A stretch of 17,468 nt of DNA from CAZEMR01 sp964513465 (GTDB taxonomy: Bacteria; Bacteroidota; Ignavibacteria; Kapaibacteriales; UBA2268): the NCBI GenBank assembly GCA_964513465.1, contig CAZEMR010000061.1, positions 1-17,468 of the forward strand. Direction: 5' to 3'. The notes below the pieces were generated by a model. The model did not search any database, was not told where the DNA came from, and worked only from the letters and a program-made list of their open reading frames with translations. The translations under genes and the position numbers were made by a program. Positions 7,838 through 15,127 of this stretch are shown piece by piece. Each line of letters opens with the position of its first letter. The stretch's first letter is position 1.

Positions 7838-8952
7838 CAAAGCTCCCGCTCGAGTATGGAGCAAATCTGTTGGGCGGCGGTGCCGTCGCCGTAGGGATTG
7901 ACCGCCCGCGCCATCGACTGGTAGAAATCTTCGTCCGAAATCAGCCGGTCTGCGTATTTGGTTATCCGGCTGCGGTTGCTGCCTACCAGCGCGGCGGTGC
8001 CTGCCTCGACTCCCTCCTGCCGTTCGGTGACCTCGCGCAATACAAGCACCGGCTTGCCGAGCGAGGGCGCCTCCTCCTGGATGCCGCCTGAATCGGTTAT
8101 CACAAAATCCGCGCGGTTCATCAGCCAGATCATTTTTTCGTAATCGACTGGCTCGATAAGATGGATATTCCCGACGCCTGATAAAAGCTCCTCGACGGGC
8201 CGGCGGACGTTGGGATTGAAATGCACCGGATATATGATCTCGTGATCCGGGTGCGCGGTGGCAATATCCCGCAGTGCGAGCGCAATATTGCGGAATGGTT
8301 CGCCAAAGCTCTCGCGGCGGTGCCCGGTGACGAGTATAATATTTTTCTCGAAATTAATATTATTAAAATAATTGAGGAATTTCTGTTCGCTCTGATCGCG
8401 GATAATCTCCAGCCCAAGCATCAGCGCATCGATGGCGGTATTGCCGGTTATATATATATTGTCGCGAATTCCCTCGGATTCGAGATTGCGGCGGGCGCGG
8501 TCGGTCGGCGCAAAGTGGAAATCCGCCATGTGGCCGGTAAGCTGCCGGTTTACCTCTTCGGGATATGGCGAATATTTCTCGCCGCTGCGGAGTCCTGCCT
8601 CGACATGGCCGATTTTCACCTGTGAATAAAACGCCGCCAGCGCTCCGGTGAATGTCGTCGTCGTATCGCCCTGAACGAGGGCGAGATCGGGCTGCTCTTT
8701 TTCGAATACCTCTCGTATCCATTTGAGAATTCTGGCGGTTATATCGAAAAGGCTCTGCCCGGCCTGCATAATATTCAGATCGTAATCCGGTGCGATCCTG
8801 AAAAACGCCAGAGCCTGGTCGAGCATTTCGCGGTGCTGGCCGGTAACGCAAACAATCGGCTCCAGCACATTGCTCTTGCGGAGTTCGAAATAAACCGGAG
8901 CAAGCTTGATCGCTTCCGGCCGGGTTCCGAATATCAGCATTACTTTTTTCAT
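7837..8952 (-). CDS. wecB: UDP-N-acetylglucosamine 2-epimerase (non-hydrolysing)
   Basis: Interconverts UDP-GlcNAc and UDP-ManNAc, supplying ManNAc-type sugars for surface polysaccharide. The length, 371 aa, is typical for WecB/MnaA. Motifs: IFGTRPEAIKLAPV (7-20), QHREM (39-43), QGDTTTTF (94-101) with Asp96, GHVEAGLRSG (115-124) with Glu118, the PEEVNRQLTGHMAD segment (131-144) with Glu132, TGHRRESFG (209-217) with His211, TDSGGIQEEAP (286-296) and VLREVTERQEGVEAGTA (304-320). The catalytic acidic residues and His are all present. Its ATG overlaps the stop of the upstream 133-aa gene (ATGA), and its own stop overlaps the glycosyltransferase start, so it is cotranscribed with both. No UDP-ManNAc dehydrogenase (wecC) lies next to it, so the downstream fate of the sugar is unknown. 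Confidence 0.95.
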   Translation of the reverse strand: MKKVMLIFGTRPEAIKLAPVYFELRKSNVLEPIVCVTGQHREMLDQALAFFRIAPDYDLNIMQAGQSLFDITARILKWIREVFEKEQPDLALVQGDTTTTFTGALAAFYSQVKIGHVEAGLRSGEKYSPYPEEVNRQLTGHMADFHFAPTDRARRNLESEGIRDNIYITGNTAIDALMLGLEIIRDQSEQKFLNYFNNINFEKNIILVTGHRRESFGEPFRNIALALRDIATAHPDHEIIYPVHFNPNVRRPVEELLSGVGNIHLIEPVDYEKMIWLMNRADFVITDSGGIQEEAPSLGKPVLVLREVTERQEGVEAGTAALVGSNRSRITKYADRLISDEDFYQSMARAVNPYGDGTAAQQICSILEREL

Positions 8953-9350
8953 GATTTTTTCCGGAATTTTCTCAGCAATGGAAATTTTAAATAGTAATAA
9001 ATAATCACAAATCCGCTGGCAATTGCTTCCAGCGCAATCGCAGGGACGTCCCGGAAAATGAATCCGAATGTGTTATATTCAATCCGCTCGCCCGATTCGT
9101 CGATGATTGCGCCGCCGCCGTCGGAAAATCGCCAGATATAATATTTCATAAAAAATATGAAGCGCTGGAATGCGAGGTCCTGGCACGCGAATACCACGCG
9201 GTGCGGCTTGTGGACGGCAATTATGCGCCGGATTTCCGCAGCGCTCGCCAGGTCTTTCTCGTCGATTTTGACCAGCTTGAGCATACCCCGCCCCTGCATT
9301 CGTATTAATATTTTATCGGGGCTGCCGTTAATTAACAAAATCAGTATCAT
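8949..9350 (-). CDS. Unknown protein with C-terminal membrane segment, first gene of the wecB operon
   Basis: 133 aa from ATG 9350; the frame also opens at TTG 9386 (12 more residues), and ATG 9284 is another option. No start has a clear Shine-Dalgarno. I do not recognise the family. Visible features: an N-terminal beta-strand-like MILILLINGSPDKILIR, then MLKLVKIDEKDL, a helix ending in KPHRVVFACQDLAFQRF (48-64), an aromatic FIFFMKYYIWRF stretch, a small polar GGGAIIDESGERIEYN loop (78-93), and a hydrophobic helix (about 101-122) followed by a basic tail, RKFRKKS, consistent with inner-membrane anchoring with the tail inside. The four-base overlap with wecB argues for a linked role in glycan synthesis, perhaps a membrane partner of the glycosyltransferase; this is inference only. 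Confidence 0.7.
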   Translation of the reverse strand: MILILLINGSPDKILIRMQGRGMLKLVKIDEKDLASAAEIRRIIAVHKPHRVVFACQDLAFQRFIFFMKYYIWRFSDGGGAIIDESGERIEYNTFGFIFRDVPAIALEAIASGFVIIYYYLKFPLLRKFRKKS

Positions 9351-9431
9351 ATATATTTGCGCAATTTGTTTGCCAGCTCTTTGCAATAATATTATTTTTG
9401 TAGAACATCTAAAATAAGAAAGTTTTGATCA

Positions 9432-10238
9432 ATGCCCGAAAATAATGACAAAATAAAAGACGATGTGCGAAATTATTGGGACAACCAGGCCTGCGGCACT
9501 TGGGTGACCGACAAGGAGAAATTCACCCGCGAATATTTCGAGGAAATCGAGGAAGACCGCTACGCGCTCCAGCCGGAGATTTTCTCGTTCGCCGAGTTCA
9601 CGCGCCACCACGGCCAGAAGCTGCTCGAGGTAGGAGTCGGCGCCGGCACCGATTTCCTGCAGTGGGTGCGCGCCGGCACAAAGGCCCACGGGCTTGACCT
9701 TACGCGGGAGGCCGTCGAGCACGTCCGCTATCGCCTTTCGCTGTACGGACTTGAGGCCGAAGACATCCGAGTTGGCGACAGCGAATCGCTGCCCTATGAG
9801 GACAATTCATTCGATGTGGTTTATAGCTGGGGCGTTATACATCACACTCCCGATACAGAGCGGGCCATGCGCGAGATCGTGCGCGTGCTGCGGCCCGGCG
9901 GCACCGCAAAGATTATGATATACCACCGGCGATCAATTTTGGCATATCTCTTCTGGGTGCGCCATGCATTGCTCAAATTCCGTCCCTGGAAATCCCTAAA
10001 ATGGGTGCTGTGGAATCACATGGAATCGATCGGCACCAAGGCCTATACCTGCGGCGAGGTTCGCGAAATGCTGCGCAACGAGCCGGTCGAGGGGCTGCGC
10101 ATACGGCCGGTGCTCTCGTATTACGACAAGCTCGGGCGCTTCAATGCTTTGATGCGCGGCACGGCGAAGCTGCTGGCCGTTTTGCTCGGTGGCGATCGCG
10201 CGGGCTGGTTTATGACAATTCAATTCACAAAGAAATAA
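9432..10238 (+). CDS. Class I SAM-dependent methyltransferase (Methyltransf_11 type)
   Basis: 268 aa, soluble Rossmann-fold methyltransferase. Motif I is LLEVGVGAGTDF (64-75), followed by the acidic HGLDLT (86-91, Asp89), GDSESLPYEDNSFDVVYSWGVIHH split over motifs II-III (115-138), and the VLRPGG of motif post-III (152-157). The N-terminal RNYWDNQACGTW is a stretch often seen in small-molecule or sugar methyltransferases of this type. The C-terminal hundred residues contain a basic, aromatic stretch (about 165-195) that may contact a membrane or lipid substrate. It diverges from the wecB operon across a short AT-rich gap without clear promoter hexamers, and its stop directly abuts the stop of the convergent MFS gene. 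The substrate is unknown; a role in modifying a polysaccharide or lipid is suggested only by context. It shows no DNA methyltransferase motifs. Confidence 0.85.
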   Translation: MPENNDKIKDDVRNYWDNQACGTWVTDKEKFTREYFEEIEEDRYALQPEIFSFAEFTRHHGQKLLEVGVGAGTDFLQWVRAGTKAHGLDLTREAVEHVRYRLSLYGLEAEDIRVGDSESLPYEDNSFDVVYSWGVIHHTPDTERAMREIVRVLRPGGTAKIMIYHRRSILAYLFWVRHALLKFRPWKSLKWVLWNHMESIGTKAYTCGEVREMLRNEPVEGLRIRPVLSYYDKLGRFNALMRGTAKLLAVLLGGDRAGWFMTIQFTKK

Positions 10239-11561
10239 TCATTGCATATTTTTCGGCGGCTGGTTGCCCGATTCGATTATTCCGCGGGGGATATTCACAA
10301 TTATTAGCAAAATTATTCCCGCAATAAAAAATATCCCGAGCGAAAGTATCGCTATGCGATATGAGCCATAGAATTGCAGTGCAAGCCCGAACAGCAGCGG
10401 CGCCAGCCAGCTTGTGCCTCGCTCGCTGACCTCATAGAGTGAGAAATATTCCGCTTCGCTGCCCGGCGGTATCATCAGCGAGAACAGCGAACGGCTGAGC
10501 GCCTGGGTGCCGCCCATCACCAGCCCCACGGCCGCTCCCAGCGCAAAGAAACCGGCTTCGGTATGCAGATACATATATGCGTAAAAAATTGCCCCCAGCC
10601 AGATTACCAGCGTTATCAATATCGCATTTTTTGAATTGAGCACGCGCGCCACCTGACTGAATAGCAGCGCCCCGCCGAATGCGACGAATTGCACCAGCAA
10701 TATCACCTGCGTGAGCGTGGACATCGGAAGGCCGAGCTCCTCCTGACCGAATTGCGCCGAGAGGGCGATTACGGCCTGCACCCCGTCATTATATAATAAA
10801 TATGCGCCGAGGAACACCAGGGTTTTTGGGTAATTGCGCGCCTCGCGGATTGTTGCGGCCAGTTGGCGGAAGCCAACGGTCAGCAGATTCGACCGGCCCG
10901 GGATTTCGCGAGTCGGCCGCCTGAGTCGAAGCGTTATCATCGGAAATATGGTAAAAAGCGCCCACCACATCCCCGCCGAGGTCAGGCTTATACGGACTGC
11001 GTGGCCCTCGCTGATGCCGAATTCCGCGGCGTTAGAGAATAGCAGCAGATTGAGCAATAGCAGCACTCCACCGCCGATATACCCCACCGACCAGCCTATC
11101 GAAGAGACGGCGTCGCGGCGGTCGGGTCCGGCGAGATCCGCCAGAAATGAATTATACAATACTATAGACGCGCCGAAGGAGAGATTTGCCAGCAGAAACA
11201 GCGCACCCCCGAATAAGTAATTGTCGCCCTCGAGGAAATAAAGCCCCATGGTGGCAAATGCGCCGAGATATGCGAACCCGCCGAGCAGGGTCTTGCGGCG
11301 GTGCGTATAGTCCGCCAGCGCGCCCATAAGCGGGAGTATGAGCACCTGCAGCAATACGGAAGCCGACACCAGATACGGGAAGAATGATCCGGCGAATACG
11401 GGGATTCCCAATATATAAATATTCCCCGAAGCGTCTGCTGCCGATTGGGTTATGCTGGTCAGATAGGGGCCGATGAATACGGTGACCACGGTAGTCGAAA
11501 ACGCCGAATTAGCCCAATCGTACATATACCAGCCGATACGTTCGGTGCGGGTGGACTTCAC
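10239..11561 (-). CDS. UMF1-family MFS transporter
   Basis: 440 aa, about 11-12 predicted TM helices. The N-terminal WYMYDWANSAFSTTVV (11-26) is the hallmark of the UMF1/Atg22-like branch of the major facilitator superfamily, and the loop after TM3 has the MFS-like MGALADYTHRRKTLLG. The NSFLADLAGPDRRDAVSSIGWSVGYIGGG stretch also fits UMF1 members. The transported substrate is not known for bacterial members. Start is GTG 11561 with GGAG (11567-11570 on the minus strand) five bases upstream. It converges with the methyltransferase with no spacing between the two stop codons. It probably has its own promoter in the AT-rich region 11562-11830. Confidence 0.88.
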   Translation of the reverse strand: MKSTRTERIGWYMYDWANSAFSTTVVTVFIGPYLTSITQSAADASGNIYILGIPVFAGSFFPYLVSASVLLQVLILPLMGALADYTHRRKTLLGGFAYLGAFATMGLYFLEGDNYLFGGALFLLANLSFGASIVLYNSFLADLAGPDRRDAVSSIGWSVGYIGGGVLLLLNLLLFSNAAEFGISEGHAVRISLTSAGMWWALFTIFPMITLRLRRPTREIPGRSNLLTVGFRQLAATIREARNYPKTLVFLGAYLLYNDGVQAVIALSAQFGQEELGLPMSTLTQVILLVQFVAFGGALLFSQVARVLNSKNAILITLVIWLGAIFYAYMYLHTEAGFFALGAAVGLVMGGTQALSRSLFSLMIPPGSEAEYFSLYEVSERGTSWLAPLLFGLALQFYGSYRIAILSLGIFFIAGIILLIIVNIPRGIIESGNQPPKNMQ

Positions 11562-11566
11562 AAATT

Positions 11567-11570
11567 CTCC
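11567..11570 (-). promoter_or_regulatory. Shine-Dalgarno GGAG for GTG-started MFS gene
   Basis: On the minus strand, CCGGAG is followed by five bases and then the GTG at 11561, ideal spacing that supports the non-ATG start. Confidence 0.6.
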
Positions 11571-11642
11571 GGATTTGTTCGATAATTAATCAAAAATAAG
11601 AAATATTAATCAATTATCTGAAAATTCGGAGTTAAGCGGGGA

Positions 11643-11717
11643 TTAATCTTCGCGGCGTTTATTGATAAATAATGCGGTAAATGCTGAAAGCAATAGTATT
11701 GCAAATATTTTTTTCAT
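11643..11717 (-). CDS. Possible 24-aa single-TM small protein
   Basis: An ATG-to-TAA frame encoding MKKIFAILLLSAFTALFINK plus RRED: a basic N-terminus, a run of about 15 hydrophobic residues, then a charged tail. This looks like a tiny membrane protein or a relic of a signal peptide. There is no Shine-Dalgarno in the bases before the ATG, and such short frames arise by chance in AT-rich DNA. Low confidence. Confidence 0.2.
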   Translation of the reverse strand: MKKIFAILLLSAFTALFINKRRED

Positions 11718-11829
11718 AGAGCATTCACAAAGAATTTGAAGGTATATTTTTAAATAAAATAGAAATAAATAATATATTTATCAAATATATATTTAATGCA
11801 ATACAAATATCTGGCTTCGTTAATTTAAT

Positions 11830-11860
11830 AAAAAAGCCGCCTTCCGAATCGGAAAGCGGC
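11830..11860 (-). terminator. Rho-independent terminator, minus strand
   Basis: Arms 11836-11846 and 11850-11860 form ten base pairs with one C-A mismatch (11841/11855) around a three-base loop. On the minus strand the stem is followed by six Ts and an AT-rich tail; on the plus strand there is no T run, so it acts on minus-strand transcripts. It is positioned to end transcription from the DUF262 gene and, by read-through, the MacAB-like operon, for which it was probably the original terminator. Confidence 0.85.
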
Positions 11861-11880
11861 CTGTGTGCATTAATATCCGT

Positions 11881-12012
11881 ATATCATTGAGTATATGCAA
11901 AGCAGGCGATGGCGGGCGTTAAACTTATCAAACTGATATATTTTTGAAGCGGGTTACAACCGTTGAATTTACTACTATCAAGCCTATTTTTTATATACAT
12001 TGTTACCACCCG
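11881..12012 (-). repeat. Structured attC-like element downstream of the DUF262 gene
   Basis: About 130 bases starting 8 bases after the DUF262 stop. The outer arms are imperfect inverted repeats: on the plus strand TCATTGAGTATAT (11884-11896) against TATATACATTGTTA (11992-12005). Inside are three related GC-rich boxes: GGCGGGCGTTAAAC (11911-11924), GCGGGTTACAACCG (11949-11962) and, inverted, GTTACCACCCG (12002-12012), plus a perfect five-pair hairpin at 11926-11938 with loop AAC. GTTAAAC matches the GTTRRRY core of integron attC sites, and GGCGGGCGTTA resembles the end of Vibrio-type repeats. Against a canonical attC, the outer site is degenerate (GATATAC rather than GTTRRRY) and no integrase is in the window. 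It may instead be a family of post-gene repeats. Confidence 0.4.
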
Positions 12013-12019
12013 TTTTTCT

Positions 12020-13825
12020 CTAAATTGTTTCGTAATAATCCCTTATCTTTTTAGCTATCAATTCTCTGCGTTCCGTAATAAAGTCCTGATAGTTTTCAAA
12101 AATCATATTAAAAATACTTGTCGGAATGCAATTTTCTTTCATATTTTGCATTAAATCTTGCATATCAGTTATGCCTCCATATTTTAACTCACCTCCGTTT
12201 GATTGTTCTTGAATTTCTTTAAAATAATCATTCGGTGCTTTTTTACCAATTTTAATATTTATCTCACTTTGAGTGTAAACATAGTTGGCAACTTGATTAT
12301 AATGTCCTCGTTGCATTCCTTGTTTTTTCAGATACTCTCTTGGGAATAAATGATGAACATCTCCACGTTGTTCAATTAGGTCTTTAACGGTAATTGATTT
12401 GGAAAGAAATCCTCGGTCGTTAAGTTTACATTGTGCTGCCAGAAATACATTAAATACGGGACTACTCGAAACTGATGTATTTAATCTTTGTATTAATTCG
12501 GCTGTCCAAAAAGCGTCTGACAATCTAGCTGATTCAACGTCACTTAAATATTCCCCAAAATCTCTTGAATCTGTATTCTTTATATCATAGTCAAAAACAC
12601 TTTCAGGTGAACCTGAATACCTCCCTGTCAAAATAGATAAAACAAACCATTTCTGAACATACTTTTCAATCAATGCTGGATTATAATTTTGTTCTTTAAG
12701 TTTTAAATATAGCACATAGGCAAAATTCAAAGCATTTTGGGAACGGATAAGCTTTTCATTAACGAAACCTGCTGATTTTATAATCATTACAAATCTTTTA
12801 AAGTTGGTCTCGTTTATAAATCCAATTACACCCTCTTTTAGTTTGATGTATGATTCAAATGCAATTTCTTCTTCAAAACCACGTGTTTCAAAGTTTCTGC
12901 CTGACAATAAACTGACTAAATCACTTAAACGACCTCTTGCAAATTTAAAAGTAAATGCAACTCGTAAAACATCTTTATATGTTGGGTCATAAAGTGCATC
13001 GTTTTCGTCTTTTAGCCATGCAATTTTTGGAAAGTAGTCAGTCTTAACAAAGTCTTTGTCAAATTCTGTTACGTTGGCATAAAACTCTGGAGCAACTGCT
13101 AAGTGGCTGAAATAGTCGATACATTTTCTTAATATATTTCCTCCATATTCCTCGTTTGCAGCAATTTTTGACATTACAAAATCCGCTTGACTTAATTCAA
13201 CTCCTTGACTATTTATTCGAATGAATATTTCTGTTACTTTTTCGATATCAAGATTGCCAGCAAGTTCAATTAATCCAATTTGTTTTTTAACGATTGATTT
13301 TAAATTTTCTAAAACATCTTCGATTACACCTTCATTCACTTCTTCGTTTTGTTCGCAATAATCTCGAATTACTTTTGATAATCGGATTTCGTTTGTGATG
13401 ATGGGCGAAATATCATTAATCCACTTTTTGTCTTTCTCAATTGCCGGGTTTAAAACTTCGAATTTTTGCTCAATTGGATGAAATGCAATTTGGATTTTTA
13501 TTTTTTTATATTTCTTATTAACAACCTGATGTCCCAAAATAGCTGCTGTCAGAGCTGTAACTCTTTGTTGTCCGTCTATCAATACGCGTTTTCCTTCGGA
13601 AACTGTTCCGTCTTTCAATCTTACATTCGGATTTCTCCAAGCAATTATATAACCAACAGGATAACCTTGATATAAACTATCCATCAAGTCCCTGACTTTA
13701 GAAGAGTCCCAAACAAACGGTCTTTGTATTTCAGGAATTGCAATTTCACCTGATTTTACCCAAGTTATAATAGTCTCTATCAAATGTTGGTTTACTGAAT
13801 ATTTTTGCTCATTCATTGGCAGCAT
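12020..13825 (-). CDS. DUF262-HNH protein, GmrSD-like modification-dependent nuclease candidate
   Basis: 601 aa. The N-terminal DUF262 (ParB/sulfiredoxin-like nucleotidase) domain shows IPEIQRPFVW (30-39), the catalytic-type LIDGQQRVTAL (82-92) and FIRINSQGVELSQAD (201-215). After a helical middle, the C-terminus has an HNH/DUF1524-like site: GDVHHLFPREYL (488-499, His491/His492), then Asn510 and Asn523 in the YNQVAN and SEINIKIG segments. This fused layout is that of GmrSD-type and related enzymes that use NTP to attack modified phage DNA; function here is inferred. The gene is visibly more AT-rich than its neighbours and carries no partner gene, fitting horizontal gain as a single-gene defence cassette. 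ATG 13825 has AAGGAAGC directly before it; ATG 13816 is an alternative with longer spacing. Confidence 0.87.
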   Translation of the reverse strand: MLPMNEQKYSVNQHLIETIITWVKSGEIAIPEIQRPFVWDSSKVRDLMDSLYQGYPVGYIIAWRNPNVRLKDGTVSEGKRVLIDGQQRVTALTAAILGHQVVNKKYKKIKIQIAFHPIEQKFEVLNPAIEKDKKWINDISPIITNEIRLSKVIRDYCEQNEEVNEGVIEDVLENLKSIVKKQIGLIELAGNLDIEKVTEIFIRINSQGVELSQADFVMSKIAANEEYGGNILRKCIDYFSHLAVAPEFYANVTEFDKDFVKTDYFPKIAWLKDENDALYDPTYKDVLRVAFTFKFARGRLSDLVSLLSGRNFETRGFEEEIAFESYIKLKEGVIGFINETNFKRFVMIIKSAGFVNEKLIRSQNALNFAYVLYLKLKEQNYNPALIEKYVQKWFVLSILTGRYSGSPESVFDYDIKNTDSRDFGEYLSDVESARLSDAFWTAELIQRLNTSVSSSPVFNVFLAAQCKLNDRGFLSKSITVKDLIEQRGDVHHLFPREYLKKQGMQRGHYNQVANYVYTQSEINIKIGKKAPNDYFKEIQEQSNGGELKYGGITDMQDLMQNMKENCIPTSIFNMIFENYQDFITERRELIAKKIRDYYETI

Positions 13826-13845
13826 GCTTCCTTGTTCTTAAATGT

Positions 13846-13875
13846 GTGATAACAAATATTTATTCATAGTATCAA
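13846..13875 (-). promoter_or_regulatory. Possible promoter of the DUF262 gene
   Basis: On the minus strand, TTGATA (13870-13875, five of six matches to the -35 consensus) is followed after 18 bases by TATCAC (13846-13851, four of six to the -10 consensus). Transcription would start about a dozen bases before ATG 13825. It overlaps the 20-bp tandem repeat. The match is weak, and the organism's promoter consensus is unknown. Confidence 0.3.
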
Positions 13876-13888
13876 ATATTTATTCGTA
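13849..13888. repeat. 20-bp tandem duplication covering the permease stop codon
   Basis: Two abutting 20-base units, 13849-13868 and 13869-13888, share 17 of 20 bases, including an identical 13-base core CAAATATTTATTC. On the minus strand the first unit, TACGAATAAATATTTGATAC, contains the Tyr-Glu-stop end of the permease gene, and the second repeats it as TATGAATAA. The duplicate lies exactly between the permease and the DUF262 gene, so it may mark the insertion boundary. Confidence 0.7.
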
Positions 13889-15112
13889 TCGCAATGCTTC
13901 GATGGGGTCGAGCCGGGCGGCCTTCCATGCCGGATAAAGCCCCGAGGCCACGCCCAGTATGGTGCATATAACCACGCTGAGGATAATGAGATCGATCGGG
14001 AACGACAGCCGCACATTGATCATTACGCTGAACAGCGCTCCGGCAGCCGCTCCACCCAGAATGCCGAACAACCCTCCAATCTGGCACAAGGTGACCGTTT
14101 CGATGAGGAACTGGTACATTATCCAGCGGCGTTTGGCGCCGACTGCCTTGCGGATGCCGATCTCGCGGGTGCGCTCCTTGACCGATACGAGCATGATGTT
14201 CATAATGCCAACTCCCGCGGCGATCAGGGCGATTCCGCCGGAGATATATCCGAACCATGATAAATATATTGTCAGGCTTGAGAACTGATCCGAGAGCGAT
14301 TCGTTGGTTTCGATCTCGAAATTATTTTCCTGCCAGGGCTTTACGTTGCGCAGCGATCGCATAACGCCGATGGCCTCGTCCATCGTGGCCGGCAGCGCTT
14401 CGTTGCTGTAGGCGCGGACTGTGATGTCGAGCGATTCGTCCCACCAGGAGGCATAGTATTTCAGGAATGGGGTAATCGGGATGATCGCCATATTGTCCTG
14501 ACTCTGGCCGAGAATCGCGCCCTTTTGCTCGAGGATGCCGATGACTGTGAATTTCTGATTTTTGATTTTGACTTCTTTGCCGAGCGGGTTTTCGTTCGGG
14601 AATAATTTGACGACGATGTCGTTGCCGATCAGCGCCACGCGCTTATCGAACTGGATATCCGATATGCTGAATCCGCGGCCTGTGGTTACTCCGCGATTAT
14701 TGAGCAGGAAGTAATTCTCGTCGGTGCCGACGAGGGTAACGTCGTTGTTGGTCTCCTTGTCGCCCGCTTCGAGCATGTGGCCGCCGTCGATGCTCTGGCA
14801 GGAGATCAGCTCGGTGGAGGTCATTTCGTTGCGGAAATCCCGATATTGGGAATATGTAATTGCCTTGCGTTTCTGGTATTTGCGCCAGGTGCCGCGTCCC
14901 ATCTGGATTTTTGGAATGCGATATATCGCAAATGAGGATTCGCCCATTTCGGCGAGTTCGCCGGATACTGTGGAGTTTATCGAATTGACCAGCGCTCCGG
15001 CGCCGATGATGGCGAATACGCCGATTGCTATGCTCAGCAGGGTGAGCGATGCGCGCAATTTATTGACTTTAATAGAATTGAACGCCAGCAATATTGATTC
15101 TGATATATTCAT
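13880..15112 (-). CDS. MacB/FtsX-type ABC transporter permease (second copy)
   Basis: 410 aa. Layout is that of MacB-type permeases without the fused ATPase: TM1 (about 22-45), a large periplasmic MacB_PCD domain (about 46-280), then three TMs (about 283-310, 338-365, 373-397). The diagnostic cytoplasmic stretch VKERTREIGIRKAVGAKRR (311-329) follows TM2, and the protein ends LDPIEALRYE. It probably pairs with the neighbouring permease and the ATPase of 16420-17154 to couple ATP hydrolysis to periplasmic movement driving export of a drug, lipid or peptide. ATG 15112 lies 15 bases after the previous stop. It is the last gene of the operon; its stop codon lies in a 20-bp tandem duplication, and the DUF262 gene follows. 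Confidence 0.9.
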   Translation of the reverse strand: MNISESILLAFNSIKVNKLRASLTLLSIAIGVFAIIGAGALVNSINSTVSGELAEMGESSFAIYRIPKIQMGRGTWRKYQKRKAITYSQYRDFRNEMTSTELISCQSIDGGHMLEAGDKETNNDVTLVGTDENYFLLNNRGVTTGRGFSISDIQFDKRVALIGNDIVVKLFPNENPLGKEVKIKNQKFTVIGILEQKGAILGQSQDNMAIIPITPFLKYYASWWDESLDITVRAYSNEALPATMDEAIGVMRSLRNVKPWQENNFEIETNESLSDQFSSLTIYLSWFGYISGGIALIAAGVGIMNIMLVSVKERTREIGIRKAVGAKRRWIMYQFLIETVTLCQIGGLFGILGGAAAGALFSVMINVRLSFPIDLIILSVVICTILGVASGLYPAWKAARLDPIEALRYE

Positions 15113-15127
15113 TTATTTCTGCCTGAT

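Larger units (their letters stand above)
11562..12019. other. 458-base AT-rich intergenic region
   Basis: Lies between the MFS start and the end of the DUF262 gene. From low to high coordinates it holds: the probable MFS leader (11562-11640), a possible 24-codon minus-strand ORF (11643-11717), a very AT-rich stretch (about 11740-11829) in which I see no gene, a minus-strand intrinsic terminator (11830-11860), and a structured attC-like element (11881-12012). No tRNA or recognised riboswitch is visible. Confidence 0.7.

Noticed and set aside
8443..8461. TATATATAT run as a promoter or origin-like element
   Set aside because: It lies within the wecB coding sequence, encoding an Ile-Tyr-Ile stretch that fits the protein.
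10223..11734. Shared 12-mer ATTCACAAAGAA at 10223-10234 and 11723-11734 as possible flanking repeats of the MFS gene
   Set aside because: One copy is the coding end of the methyltransferase, there are no further matching bases on either side, and AT-rich 12-mers recur by chance; no transposase or other mobility gene is linked.
11740..11829. Similarity of AT-rich TATCAAATATATATTT at about 11779 to the 20-bp repeat at 13849-13888, as a second border copy
   Set aside because: The match is limited to low-complexity A/T runs with shifts, and the position does not fit the attC-like end of the cassette.
9432..13825. Restriction-modification pairing of the methyltransferase with the DUF262-HNH nuclease
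   Set aside because: The methyltransferase is a UbiE/Methyltransf_11-like small-molecule type without DNA methyltransferase motifs, lies on the other strand with an MFS gene between, and has host-like composition.
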